In this document: positions 23,878 to 32,205 of the stretch, one piece after another
Layout: every line of letters starts with the position of its first letter
Position numbering within the stretch: position 1 is the first letter of the stretch
Origin: FEN-1350 sp964643355
Lineage (GTDB): Bacteria > Planctomycetota > Phycisphaerae > Sedimentisphaerales > Anaerohalosphaeraceae
Direction of reading: 5' to 3'
Length of the DNA: 64,000 nt
Assembly (NCBI GenBank): GCA_964643355.1
Contig: CAZXPW010000009.1
Span: 1 to 64,000, forward strand
Notes under the pieces: model-generated
What the model was told of the DNA's origin: nothing
Databases searched by the model: none
What the model saw: the letters and a program-made list of their open reading frames with translations, nothing else
Program-made: the position numbers and the translations under genes

Positions 23878-24207
23878 ATGGTCGGCAGCGTTCTGCGGGC
23901 CTGCCTGAACGGCGCGCTGACGGGGATCGCCGTTGAGTACGTCGCCGCCATCGTCGTTTCGCTGCGTCTGCGGCTGGGGTACTTCCTGCCCTATATCGCA
24001 TCGCTTCCGGAGCAGGTCGGCGGCGAGATGAACGCGGTGCTTTTGCAAACGGCGGTCTGCGCCCTGCTGGGCGCAGGCGCGGGCGTCGCGTGGCGGCTGG
24101 CGCACTGGAAGCCCTGGCCCGCCAGGAAAAGGATTTTGGGAATCGCCGTCAGCGTCGCCGTATCGGTCGCGGCCGCGGGCGGCCTCGCCGCCGGGCTGAC
24201 CGCGTAA
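23878..24207 (+). CDS. Small membrane protein, possibly DUF3021-like
   Basis: This encodes 109 residues from the ATG at 23878, with AGGAGG eight bases upstream. There are three or four hydrophobic segments (AIVVSLRLRLGYFLPYIASL, AVLLQTAVCALLGAGAGVAW, ILGIAVSVAVSVAAAGGLAAG), separated by a short basic loop. The size and helix pattern resemble DUF3021 integral membrane proteins, but the match is weak. Eleven bases separate it from the phosphodiester glycosidase gene, so the two are probably co-expressed. The function is unknown. Confidence 0.55.
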   Translation: MVGSVLRACLNGALTGIAVEYVAAIVVSLRLRLGYFLPYIASLPEQVGGEMNAVLLQTAVCALLGAGAGVAWRLAHWKPWPARKRILGIAVSVAVSVAAAGGLAAGLTA

Positions 24208-24229
24208 GCTTTGCAGGAACGAAAGTCGT

Positions 24230-25513
24230 TTATTGCGCGACGTTCCCGGCCGCCTGCGCGTTCAATTCGGCGATCAGCCCATCCGCGTCCAGCCGGCCGC
24301 TTGCGTATCGCTGGGCCAGGGAGAAGACGCCCACGCGCGGAACGCGGGGAAACGTCAGGTAGGGCGCCGCGTTCCGGGCGTAGGCTTCGATATCGGCGCG
24401 GGCATAATAGCGGGATTCATCCCCGGCGTCCCTGAGGCGGGTCAGCTCGTCGATCACGGACTGAGCCTCGCCCTCCTCGACCTGCGCGGCGATATCGGCG
24501 TCGTAGGACTGCCGAAGCAGCGCGTCGTAATCGATCTGCTCATACAGCAGCGGCGCCATGGTGCAGTACAGCTGCTGCGAAGCAATGGCCAGATAATCCA
24601 GCGCCTCCGCCAGACGCTCGGTTTTCGCGTTGATCACCACCACCTCCAGCCGCGCCGGGACGCATTCGTACGCCCCGACGTTTATAAGCAGGGCGTCGCC
24701 GTTCAGGAGCGCCGCGCTTTCGTCCCGAATCACGCCGCACAGGTTTCCGTTGCCGTCGTAGCGGACGCGCGGATCCCCGTTCAGCGCCTCCGTCATCGCG
24801 TCCAGGTCGCTGAGCGCCGCGCGGAACGTCGGCGTGTCGAACGCCACGTTTCCGTCCGCGTCGCAGGCCTGCGCCGTGTACAGGTCGATCAGATAATACA
24901 GGAAATAGGCGCAGGCGTTCCCGGTCGCGCTGTCGATGGAAAACGCGGTGCCTTTCCGCGTCTCCGCCGGCAGCGCCATGTATTTTTCCGCGAGCGCACA
25001 CAGGTCGCTGAACGTGCGGGGCGCATCTTCGTCGGTAAAGCCCAGCTTCGCGCGCAAATCGACCTCCTCCCCCGACAGGCGAACCGTCGCGGGAAAGCTG
25101 AACTGGGAAACGAGCCCCCAGAGATAGACGGGCACGCCCAGCAGCCTGCCGTTTCGCCGGACGGCGTTTTGTATCGCCGGGTACATGCCGCCGACCCGCA
25201 CGGCGCAGGTCTCCTCCGCGCTCAGGTCCATCAGCACGCCGGCGTCGCAGAGCGCCGCAAGATCGCACTCGTCGGTGCTTACGCAGGCGACGTCCCAGTC
25301 GCCGCCCAGCAGGAGCTCCTGCGTGTTGTATTGGCACCGGTCTTCGTCGTATTCCGGCCGAATCACGGTGACGCCGCGATCAGGATAGCACGCCTGATAG
25401 GCCTGCGCCGCGTTCCGCACGTCGATCACGCGCAGGGAGCCGTCCGCCGCCTCGGCGCGGGCCGCGCCGCAGATCAGGCAGAGTGCCGCAAGCGCCGCTA
25501 AAAATCGTTTCAT
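24230..25513 (-). CDS. Extracellular solute-binding-like protein in an ECF sigma operon
   Basis: The protein has 427 residues with a signal peptide (MKRFLAALAALCLICGAARA). The fold resembles ABC-importer family-1 binding proteins: WDVACVSTDECDLAALCDAGVLMDLS, LLGVPVYLWGL and SDLCALAEKYM all occur in positions typical of those proteins. No permease or ATPase gene is adjacent. Instead it follows the anti-sigma gene by three bases, in the order sigma, anti-sigma, binding protein. I infer that it could bind an extracellular ligand and report to the anti-sigma protein. A plain orphan importer subunit is the alternative. There is no lipobox cysteine. Confidence 0.7.
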   Translation of the reverse strand: MKRFLAALAALCLICGAARAEAADGSLRVIDVRNAAQAYQACYPDRGVTVIRPEYDEDRCQYNTQELLLGGDWDVACVSTDECDLAALCDAGVLMDLSAEETCAVRVGGMYPAIQNAVRRNGRLLGVPVYLWGLVSQFSFPATVRLSGEEVDLRAKLGFTDEDAPRTFSDLCALAEKYMALPAETRKGTAFSIDSATGNACAYFLYYLIDLYTAQACDADGNVAFDTPTFRAALSDLDAMTEALNGDPRVRYDGNGNLCGVIRDESAALLNGDALLINVGAYECVPARLEVVVINAKTERLAEALDYLAIASQQLYCTMAPLLYEQIDYDALLRQSYDADIAAQVEEGEAQSVIDELTRLRDAGDESRYYARADIEAYARNAAPYLTFPRVPRVGVFSLAQRYASGRLDADGLIAELNAQAAGNVAQ

Positions 25514-25516
25514 GGT

Positions 25517-26329
25517 TTACGCTCCTTTCATCGTCGGGGTGACGGTAACCGTCCAGTCCGTCCGCAGCCACGTGTCGTCGGGCTCCTCGCGCAGCCATAG
25601 ACCGTCGGTCGTCACCTCCCAGTTGGCCAGATACAGGCTGAGCGTATAGCTGCCCGCGCGGACGATGGTATCGGGTACCGCCGCGCCGTTCTCGGCGGCC
25701 CCGCCCTCGAACTCAAACGTGAATAGAATCGTGCCGTCCGCCTGAGGCAGTTCCGCATAGCCGATCTCGGACGCGTTCAGGCTGCCGTCCGGGTTCAGCG
25801 CGCCGTTGGGGATGCATTTGGCCAGAACGATCTTCGCGTTTCGTTCTTCGGCGAGCTGGGCGTAGGTGGGCGCGTCGCCGGGAACTTCCTCGTCGCCGTA
25901 ATGGAGCAGGTAACCGGCGGGATCGTTCACGCCGTAGTCCTCCGCGATCAGCACGACGTTCGCGCCGTCCGCGGGCCGGATGGTTCCCGTGCCGTAGAGG
26001 CAGCCGTCCTTGTACACCACTTCCTCCAGCGTGTAAACCACCTGTCCCAGTTGGCAGGTTTGCCCCGCGGGCGCGATATCGCCCGAAAGGAGCTCCTCCT
26101 TTTTATCGTTTCCGTAGAACCAGCCGAAAATGTCCGCCGTCCGGCTGTCGATGAGCGCGTAGGCCACGCCGCCCAGCGCGAGCAGCACCGCCAGCGCGAT
26201 AACGGCGGTTCGCATCGGGTGTTTTTTCACGGGTTTTGCTGCGTCCAGCATCGAAAGGACGCACGCCACCCGGCCGGAGAGAGCTTCCGGAAGCGGTTCG
26301 TAGGCGCTTCGCCAATCCTCGCGTTTCAT
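25517..26329 (-). CDS. Anti-sigma-like membrane protein paired with ECF sigma factor 2
   Basis: This encodes 270 residues from the ATG at 26329, whose ATGA overlaps the sigma factor's stop. The cytoplasmic N-terminus (about 1-38) contains DWRSAYEPLPEALSGRVACVL. A membrane helix (TAVIALAVLLALGGVAYALI) lies at about 41-60, followed by a ~210-residue extracellular domain rich in beta-type sequence, with LGQVVYTLEEVVYKDGCLYG. This layout fits DUF4179-type anti-sigma proteins. The longer open frame to 26668 overlaps the sigma gene and has no start signal. It is likely to hold ECF factor 2 at the membrane. A solute-binding-like gene follows it. Confidence 0.68.
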   Translation of the reverse strand: MKREDWRSAYEPLPEALSGRVACVLSMLDAAKPVKKHPMRTAVIALAVLLALGGVAYALIDSRTADIFGWFYGNDKKEELLSGDIAPAGQTCQLGQVVYTLEEVVYKDGCLYGTGTIRPADGANVVLIAEDYGVNDPAGYLLHYGDEEVPGDAPTYAQLAEERNAKIVLAKCIPNGALNPDGSLNASEIGYAELPQADGTILFTFEFEGGAAENGAAVPDTIVRAGSYTLSLYLANWEVTTDGLWLREEPDDTWLRTDWTVTVTPTMKGA

Positions 26330-26793
26330 TCCATTTCCTCCTTGAGCCATTCGCGCAGTTTCAAACGGGCGTAATGCAGCCGCGAACAGACCGTGCCCTT
26401 CGTGCATCGCGTGATTCTGGCGATTTCCCCGACGTCGTACCCTTCCATGTAATGGAGGATTACCGCCACGCGCTGGCATTGGGGCAGCGCGTCCAGCGCG
26501 TCGCGAAGTTCCGGGTTTTCGGAGGGCCGGCGGTCGGGCGGCGGCACGTCCGCAGTGAGCACGACGCGTTTCTGTCTGCGCAGAATGTTGATGCACTCGC
26601 GAATCAGGATGCGGTTGAGCCACGTGTCGAAGTACTGCTCCCTGCGGAGCGTCGCCTGTTTCTGCCACGCCTTGAGAATCGCCTCGGAAACGGCGTCCAG
26701 ACAGTCGTGCTCGCCGCGCAGGTATCCTCGCGCGATGCGGTACAGCCGGCCCTGCGCGGAGGTGATCCGCCGTTCAAATTCATCCCTGGTCAT
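26326..26793 (-). CDS. ECF-type sigma-70 factor 2
   Basis: The protein has 155 residues. Region 2 (about 10-75) has LYRIARGYLRGEHDCLDAVS and FDTWLNRILIRECINILRR. Region 4 (about 95-150) has LPQCQRVAVILHYMEGYDVGEIARITRCTKGTVCSRLHYAR. It is similar in layout to the factor at 49666-50136. It is translationally coupled to its downstream anti-sigma gene by an ATGA overlap. The start follows GGGAGG. A CGTCTAACAG motif lies 34 bases upstream and may be its own promoter element. Confidence 0.87.
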   Translation of the reverse strand: MTRDEFERRITSAQGRLYRIARGYLRGEHDCLDAVSEAILKAWQKQATLRREQYFDTWLNRILIRECINILRRQKRVVLTADVPPPDRRPSENPELRDALDALPQCQRVAVILHYMEGYDVGEIARITRCTKGTVCSRLHYARLKLREWLKEEME

Positions 26794-26826
26794 GTCGTTC
26801 CTCCCTGCCTGCTTGAGCGCTCTCGC

Positions 26827-26836
26827 CTGTTAGACG
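26827..26836 (-). promoter_or_regulatory. Putative ECF -10 element upstream of sigma factor 2
   Basis: CGTCTAACAG on the minus strand differs by one base from the motif in front of sigma factor 1. It lies 34 bases before the start codon. Confidence 0.45.
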
Positions 26837-26906
26837 CACAAGTCGCACTATTGATTGAACGGGAATCGGCCGTCGATCCATTCCTTGCTTACCGTAAGCC
26901 GCGACG

Positions 26907-26942
26907 AAAGCACCGCCGCGGACCATGCCGCGGCGGTGCTTT
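26907..26942. terminator. Terminator of the giant repeat-protein gene
   Basis: AAAGCACCGCCGCGG pairs perfectly with CCGCGGCGGTGCTTT across a 6-nt loop, a 15-bp stem. It lies 24 bases past the stop at 26966 and upstream of the sigma 2 promoter region. Confidence 0.85.
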
Positions 26943-26965
26943 AACTGTATTTCCTTGCTGATCCG

Positions 26966-29900
26966 TCAGTCCCAGTTGCTTTCGCTGATCCCCGAGGGCG
27001 CTTTTTCGTACAGCATGAAGGCAAGGGAGCTCCCTTCGCCGTTTCCGTCGTATGCGTAAGCCATGACGTTCTTCCCGCGCTGCTCATGCTGGTAGGTGTT
27101 CCCGCTGTCCGCAGGCGCCAGGCAGAGCGTGAGGGTCGTACCGTCGTCGCCGAGCGCTTCCTTCAGGTCTTTTGTGCGCACCACCAACCAGGTGTCGCCC
27201 CTTTTGATCGCGATCGAGGCGATGCCCTGCCTGCGCATGGTGCTCAGCAGCAGGCTGTTCAGCGTCAGGCCGATTTCGCCGGAATGGCTCTCGTCTACGT
27301 CGATCACCAGCATCGCGGCCTGGCCGTTCGTTTCGCAATACAGGTGGAACGGTATCGGGGACATGTCCGTCAGATCATACAGCATGGAGCCGGTATCGAC
27401 GTCGGAAATCACGACGCTGTCCATCGACCGCCTGTAAAGCTCGATCTCAATCCCGCTGTTCAGGAGATAACGCAACGTGTTGTTCCCATTGTCCTCGAAA
27501 TCCGGACCCAGGGTGTAGCGGATCACCCCGCCGGTTTTCCAGATTCCGCCGGAGATGTAACGCCCGTTGTTGGACGCCACGGTCAGTATGCCGCCCGACA
27601 TGACCAGTATTCCGCCGGTCGAGTCGTTGCCCGCGCCTACGGCATAGGCTTCCGTATTCCCGGCCTCCGCGTATACCCTGCCGCTTTTGAGGACGACATA
27701 GGCCCCCTTGGACTGGTCGCCACCGCCGATGCCCGCGGCGTTGTCGCCGCCGACCGCCGTTACCTTGCTTGCGGTAAGCGTCAGCGTGCCTCCCTCTCCG
27801 CCGTGCCAGCCGGTGCCGATGCCCGCGCCGTTGTTGCCGCCGGTGGCGACTACGGTGCTGTTGGTGATTACCACATCGCCGCCGCCGCCTTCGCAGCCGC
27901 CGCCGATGCCCGACGCCGCGTCGCCGCCGTAGGCGGCCACGGTGCTGTCGATGATTTCGATATCCTGACCGTCGCTGCCCCAGCCGCCGCCGATACCCGC
28001 GCCGAACTGGCCGCCCTGCGCGGTCACGTCACTGTCGGAAATGGTGATGCTGCCTTCGCTGCCGCCGTTCCAGCCGCTGCCGATGCCCGCACCGCTCGTG
28101 CTGCCGGTGGCCGTCACCGTGCCGCCGGTGATCTCAATATCGCCGCATCCGGCCGACCAGCCGCCGCCGATGCCCGCGCTGTTGAACCCGCCGACCGCGG
28201 TTACGTCGCCGCCGGAAATGGTAATGTCTCCGCCGTCCTCGTCGCCGGCGTTTCCGTTCCAGCCGCTGCCGATGCCCGCGCCGTTCGTGTTGCCCGTGGC
28301 CGTTACCGTGCCGCCGGAAATTTCGATATCGCCGCCGCCGCCTTCGCAGCCGCCGCCGATGCCCGCAGCCGCGTCGCCGCCGTTAGCCGTCACGTCGCCA
28401 CCCGAAATTTCGATATCCTGGCCGTCGCTGCCCCAGCCGCCGCCGATACCCGCGCCGAACTGGCCGCCCGTGGCGGTCACGTCGCCGTCCGAAATGGATA
28501 CGCTGCCATCGCTTCCGCCGTTCCAGCCGCTGCCGATACCCGCGCCGCTCGTACCGCCGCTGGCCGTTACGTCGCCGCCCGAAATTTCGATATCGCCGCT
28601 TCCGGCCGACCAGCCGCCGCCAATCCCGGCGCTGTTGAACCCGCCGATCGCGGTTACGTCGCCGCCAGAAATGGTAATGTCTCCGCCGTCCTCGTCGCCG
28701 GCGTTTCCGTTCCAGCCGCTGCCGATGCCCGCGCCGTTGGTGTTGCCCGTGGCCGTCACGGTGCCGCCGGAAATCTCGATATCGCCGCCGCCGCCTTCAC
28801 AGCCGCCGCCGATGCCCGCGGCCGCGTCGCCGCCGTTAGCCGTCACGTCGCCGCCCGAAATTTCGATATCCTGGCCGTCGCTGCCCCAGCCGCCGCCGAT
28901 ACCCGCACCGAAGCCGCCGCCCGTGGCGGTCACGTCGCCGTCGGAAATGGTGATGCTGCCATCGTCGCCGCCGTTCCAGCCGCTGCCGATGCCCGCGCCG
29001 CACGAACCGCCGCTGGCCGTTACGTCGCCGCCGGTGATTTCGATGTCGCCGCTTCCGCCCGTCCAGCCGCCGCCGATGCCGGCGCTGTTCGCGTTGCCCG
29101 TGGCCGTTACGGTGCCGCCGCTGATCTCGATATCGCCGCCGCTGCCTTCGCAGCCGCCGCCGATGCCCGCGGCCGCGTCGCCGCCGTTAGCCGTCACGTC
29201 GCCGCCCGAAATCTGGATGTCGCCGCCGTCGCTGCCCCAGCCGCCGCCGATGCCTGCGCCGAACCCGCCGCCCGTGGCGGTCACGTCGCCGTCGGAAATG
29301 GTAATGTCGCCGTCGTCGCCGCCGTTCCAGCCGCCGCCGATGCCCGCGCCGCACGAACCGCCGCCGGCGGTCACATCGCCGCCGGTAATCTCGATATCGC
29401 CGCTACCGGCCGACCATCCGCCGCCGATGCCCGCGCCGGACTCGCCGCCCGTCGCCGTTACGTCGCCGCCGGAGATGGTAATGTTGCCGCCGTCCTCATC
29501 GCCGGCACCGCCGTTCCAGCCGCTGCCGATACCCGCGCTGTTCGTGTTGCCGGTGGCCGTCACGGTGCCGCCGCTGATTTCGATATCGCCGCCGCCGCCT
29601 TCGCAGCCGCCGCCGATGCCCGCGGCCGCGTCGCCGCCGTTAGCCGTTACGTCGCCGCCGGAAATTTGAATGTCGCCGCCGTCGCTGCCCCAGCCGCCGC
29701 CGATGCCCGCGGCGAATCCGCCGCCGGTCGCGGTTACGTCGCCGCCGGTGATGCTCACGCTGCCGTCGTCGCCGCCGTTCCAGCCGCCGCCGATGCCCGC
29801 GCCGCATGTGCCGCCGGTGGCGGTTACCGTTCCGTCGTTGATCTGTACGTCTCCGCTGACGCCCGACCGGCCGCCGCCGATGCCCGCGCCCGATTCGCCG

Positions 29901-30466
29901 CCCTGCGCGGTTACGTCGCCGCCGTTGATCACCACGGTGCCGCTGTCCTCGCCGTCGCTGCCGCCGATGCCTGCGGCGTTGGTGCCGCCGGTGGCGCTCA
30001 GCGACCCTTCCCAGTCGCCGCTCCCGTTTTGATCGGCGTCGATCGTCAGCGAAGCGTTGGCCGATACCTCCACGCCGGCCGAGCCGTCGCTGCCGCTGAG
30101 CTGGTTGCTGCCTTCCAGTTTCAGGTCCACCTGCGCGTCGTTCGCCACGGTCAGGGCGCTGCCGCTTGTGGCGGCGACGTCCACGTCCTGGAGCGTTACG
30201 CTCACGCTGCCGCTTTCAACCGTCACCGTGTTGGACGTGGTAGCGCCGCTGCTGCTGGTGACCACGTATCCTTCGCTGGGGTTGGAGAGGGTGCTCGTCG
30301 TCGACGCCTGCGTGTACGAGGTCTCGTCGTGAATCGCGATGCTGCCCGAATCCAGATCCAGCACGTCCGCGGTGGCCGCGCCGAACAGGAGGCACAGCGC
30401 CGTGCCGATGCTCAGCCCTTTGCGCAGGGCCGAGAAAACTATGCTTGTCCCGTTGCCGTTTTTCAT
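26966..30466 (-). CDS. Giant secreted glycine-rich repeat protein (26 AGIG modules)
   Basis: The protein has 1166 residues and starts after AAAAGGAG. A signal peptide with GLSIGTALCLLFGAATA is followed by a Ser/Thr-rich beta region (about 34-130). Then come 26 modules of about 29 residues, each of the form D-[IV]-x-I-[ST]-x-G-x-V-T-A-x-G-G-x-x-x-AGIGGG. Five module types recur in fixed order, recognisable by WNGGDDG, WGSDGG, CEGGGG, a DEDGG type and WSAGSG. This gives a second-level period of five; one block lacks a module. The C-terminal ~230 residues are non-repetitive and have no sorting signal or membrane helix. A long right-handed beta-helix or roll is the likely fold. A secreted surface or matrix protein is inferred; related DUFs are annotated as carbohydrate-binding. 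Confidence 0.7.
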   Translation of the reverse strand: MKNGNGTSIVFSALRKGLSIGTALCLLFGAATADVLDLDSGSIAIHDETSYTQASTTSTLSNPSEGYVVTSSSGATTSNTVTVESGSVSVTLQDVDVAATSGSALTVANDAQVDLKLEGSNQLSGSDGSAGVEVSANASLTIDADQNGSGDWEGSLSATGGTNAAGIGGSDGEDSGTVVINGGDVTAQGGESGAGIGGGRSGVSGDVQINDGTVTATGGTCGAGIGGGWNGGDDGSVSITGGDVTATGGGFAAGIGGGWGSDGGDIQISGGDVTANGGDAAAGIGGGCEGGGGDIEISGGTVTATGNTNSAGIGSGWNGGAGDEDGGNITISGGDVTATGGESGAGIGGGWSAGSGDIEITGGDVTAGGGSCGAGIGGGWNGGDDGDITISDGDVTATGGGFGAGIGGGWGSDGGDIQISGGDVTANGGDAAAGIGGGCEGSGGDIEISGGTVTATGNANSAGIGGGWTGGSGDIEITGGDVTASGGSCGAGIGSGWNGGDDGSITISDGDVTATGGGFGAGIGGGWGSDGQDIEISGGDVTANGGDAAAGIGGGCEGGGGDIEISGGTVTATGNTNGAGIGSGWNGNAGDEDGGDITISGGDVTAIGGFNSAGIGGGWSAGSGDIEISGGDVTASGGTSGAGIGSGWNGGSDGSVSISDGDVTATGGQFGAGIGGGWGSDGQDIEISGGDVTANGGDAAAGIGGGCEGGGGDIEISGGTVTATGNTNGAGIGSGWNGNAGDEDGGDITISGGDVTAVGGFNSAGIGGGWSAGCGDIEITGGTVTATGSTSGAGIGSGWNGGSEGSITISDSDVTAQGGQFGAGIGGGWGSDGQDIEIIDSTVAAYGGDAASGIGGGCEGGGGDVVITNSTVVATGGNNGAGIGTGWHGGEGGTLTLTASKVTAVGGDNAAGIGGGDQSKGAYVVLKSGRVYAEAGNTEAYAVGAGNDSTGGILVMSGGILTVASNNGRYISGGIWKTGGVIRYTLGPDFEDNGNNTLRYLLNSGIEIELYRRSMDSVVISDVDTGSMLYDLTDMSPIPFHLYCETNGQAAMLVIDVDESHSGEIGLTLNSLLLSTMRRQGIASIAIKRGDTWLVVRTKDLKEALGDDGTTLTLCLAPADSGNTYQHEQRGKNVMAYAYDGNGEGSSLAFMLYEKAPSGISESNWD
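27700..30030 (-). repeat. Tandem repeats inside the giant secreted protein gene
   Basis: The DNA repeats with a ~87-base unit and a higher-order unit of five. Some blocks are close to identical at DNA level, for example 28199-28290 against 28657-28740. Such similarity suggests recent duplication or gene conversion, and it makes this region prone to assembly collapse. Confidence 0.85.
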
Positions 30467-30580
30467 GCCGCTATTCTCCTTTTTGTCCGATAATCGTGTA
30501 GCATCATTTTACCTTCGCCGCAGGCGGCGGACAATCGAATTTGCTGACAACCTTTTACAATATTCGGTCACGGGCGGCCG

Positions 30581-31372
30581 TCAGTGCATAAAACGACCGC
30601 CGGTAATGTTGATGGACTGCCCCGTGCAATCGTCCCCGGAAATGGTGTAGAAGCAGACGATGTCGGTGATATCCTCCTTCAGTACGAAACGGCCCAGCGG
30701 CACCTTGTTTTCGTACAGGGTCGTCACGTCTTCCTTGCTCATGCCGTAATCCCGGGAGTAGTTCACGCTCACCACGTTGTCCCAGATGCCGGTGTCCTTG
30801 ATGATGTCCGGGCACACACAGTTGATATTCAGGTGATACTGCGCATATTCCTGCGCCAGGGCCTGCGTAAGCGTGATCACGGCGCCCTTGGACGCGCCGT
30901 AGACGGTCATCAGCTTGGAGCCGGTCTTGCCCGCCTTGCTGGCGAAGTTCATCACCTTGCCCTCTCCGCGCCCGCGCATATAGCGAAGGGCGCCCTGCAG
31001 GCAGTTCACGGTGCCGAACAGGTTCACGCGGATCACCCGCTCCCACATCGCGGGCTCCATCTTTTCAAAGGGGCCCACCTCCCCCACGCCGGCGCAGTTG
31101 ACCAGCGAAAAAACGGGCCCGATCTCCTTTTCGATCCGGTCGAAGCACGCAAGCACCGCCGCATGATCGGTCACGTCCAGCGCGATGCCCGTGGCGTCGT
31201 ATCCTTTCCCCCGGAGGGACGCGGCGGACTCCGTCACGGCCCTGTCGTAGTCGATCAGTACGGTTTTCGCGCCGTACTCCGCGTAGCGGGAAGCGATATC
31301 AAAGCCGATGCTCCTTACGGAGCCGGTGACGACGCAAACCTTTCCCCTGATGCGATCCGTATTCAGACTCAT
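30581..31372 (-). CDS. Short-chain dehydrogenase/reductase (last gene of sugar operon)
   Basis: This encodes 263 residues from the ATG at 31372, with GAGG eight bases upstream; the frame is open further upstream, but only over the neighbouring gene. The Rossmann motif VVTGSVRSIGFDIA departs slightly from the usual TGxxxGIG. LVNCAGVGEVG (NAG-like) and YGASKGA with the catalytic Tyr and Lys follow. The C-terminus has GQSINITGGRFM. It is an NAD(P)-dependent oxidoreductase, probably acting on a sugar or polyol intermediate. It is the fifth gene of an operon with a DeoC-type aldolase, a zinc dehydrogenase and a sugar isomerase. The substrate is unknown. Confidence 0.85.
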   Translation of the reverse strand: MSLNTDRIRGKVCVVTGSVRSIGFDIASRYAEYGAKTVLIDYDRAVTESAASLRGKGYDATGIALDVTDHAAVLACFDRIEKEIGPVFSLVNCAGVGEVGPFEKMEPAMWERVIRVNLFGTVNCLQGALRYMRGRGEGKVMNFASKAGKTGSKLMTVYGASKGAVITLTQALAQEYAQYHLNINCVCPDIIKDTGIWDNVVSVNYSRDYGMSKEDVTTLYENKVPLGRFVLKEDITDIVCFYTISGDDCTGQSINITGGRFMH

Positions 31373-31395
31373 ACCCTTTGCCTCACAATCATTTT

Positions 31396-32175
31396 CTACC
31401 AGGCGGTATAGCCGCCGTCGACGGACAGAACGCTGCCGGTGGTGTAGCTGGACGCGTCGGACGCGAAATACAGCGCCGCCGCGGCCAGTTCCTCCGGCTT
31501 TCCCTCCCGCCCCATCGGGGTCATTTCGCGCCAGACGGGCACCGCGGGGTCGTTGGGGTCGGCAAAGCGGTGCTCGGTGATGGGCGTGCGGATATACCCC
31601 GGCGCAATGGCGTTTACGCGCACGCCGCGGCGCGCCCATTCGCAGGCCATGCTTTTCGTAAGCTGAATCACGCCCGCCTTGGACGCGTTGTAGTTGCACT
31701 GCGCCAGCGGCTTGTTGACGATCAGGCCCGACATGGACGCGATGTTGACGATGCTGCCCCTGCCCTGCCGGAGCATCACGGCCCCCACCTCGCGGCCGAC
31801 CAGAAACTGCCCGGTCAGATTGACGTCGATGACCTTCTGCCACACGGCCAGGGGCATTTCGGCGGCTTCGGCCCGCTTGCTGATGCCCGCGTTGTTGCAC
31901 AGCACGTCGATGTGCCCGAAGGTTTCCGCCACCCTGCGAACCGCGGAAACCACCTGCTCCTCGTTCGTCACGTCGGTTTTCACAAACAGGAAACGCACGC
32001 CTTCCGCTGTAATCGCGCTTTCCGCCTCTTTCGCCTTTTCCTCGTCCAGCCCGGCCACGGCGATGTCTGCGCCGGCCTGCGCGAAGGCGTGCGCAATAGC
32101 GAGGCCGATTCCGCGCTCCCCGCCGGTGACCAGCGCCGCCCTGCCTTTCAGAGAAAACGTATCCATGATGTTCAT
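31396..32175 (-). CDS. Short-chain dehydrogenase/reductase
   Basis: The chosen ATG at 32175 follows AAGGA by ten bases and gives 259 residues. The classical SDR motifs are all present: ALVTGGERGIG for the cofactor, NNAGISK, IVNIASMSG with the catalytic Ser, and YNASKAG with Tyr and Lys. The C-terminus TTGSVLSVDGGYTAW is typical of gluconate 5-dehydrogenase or sugar-type members. It lies 30 bases after deoC and 23 bases before the second SDR gene. A role in oxidising or reducing a sugar-derived ketone in the same pathway is inferred. Confidence 0.88.
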   Translation of the reverse strand: MNIMDTFSLKGRAALVTGGERGIGLAIAHAFAQAGADIAVAGLDEEKAKEAESAITAEGVRFLFVKTDVTNEEQVVSAVRRVAETFGHIDVLCNNAGISKRAEAAEMPLAVWQKVIDVNLTGQFLVGREVGAVMLRQGRGSIVNIASMSGLIVNKPLAQCNYNASKAGVIQLTKSMACEWARRGVRVNAIAPGYIRTPITEHRFADPNDPAVPVWREMTPMGREGKPEELAAAALYFASDASSYTTGSVLSVDGGYTAW

Positions 32176-32205
32176 TTGCAACGTGTCCTTTCACGCCCGC
32201 CGGCG

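Noticed and set aside
27700..30030. Short regularly spaced repeats that could be taken for a CRISPR array
   Set aside because: The repeats are in-frame coding modules of ~29 residues with similar 'spacers' of coding sequence, and no cas genes are near.
27086..30493. Very long plus-strand open frames opposite the giant repeat protein (about 1135 codons, and proline-rich ones of about 540 codons)
   Set aside because: They follow from the repetitive, GC-rich codon pattern of the minus-strand gene. The minus-strand frame has a signal peptide, a ribosome site and a terminator; the plus-strand ones have none.
30581..32194. A single 537-codon frame spanning two dehydrogenase genes
   Set aside because: The upstream half is out of frame with the real SDR at 31396-32175. 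A clean ATG with ribosome site at 31372 starts the downstream SDR.
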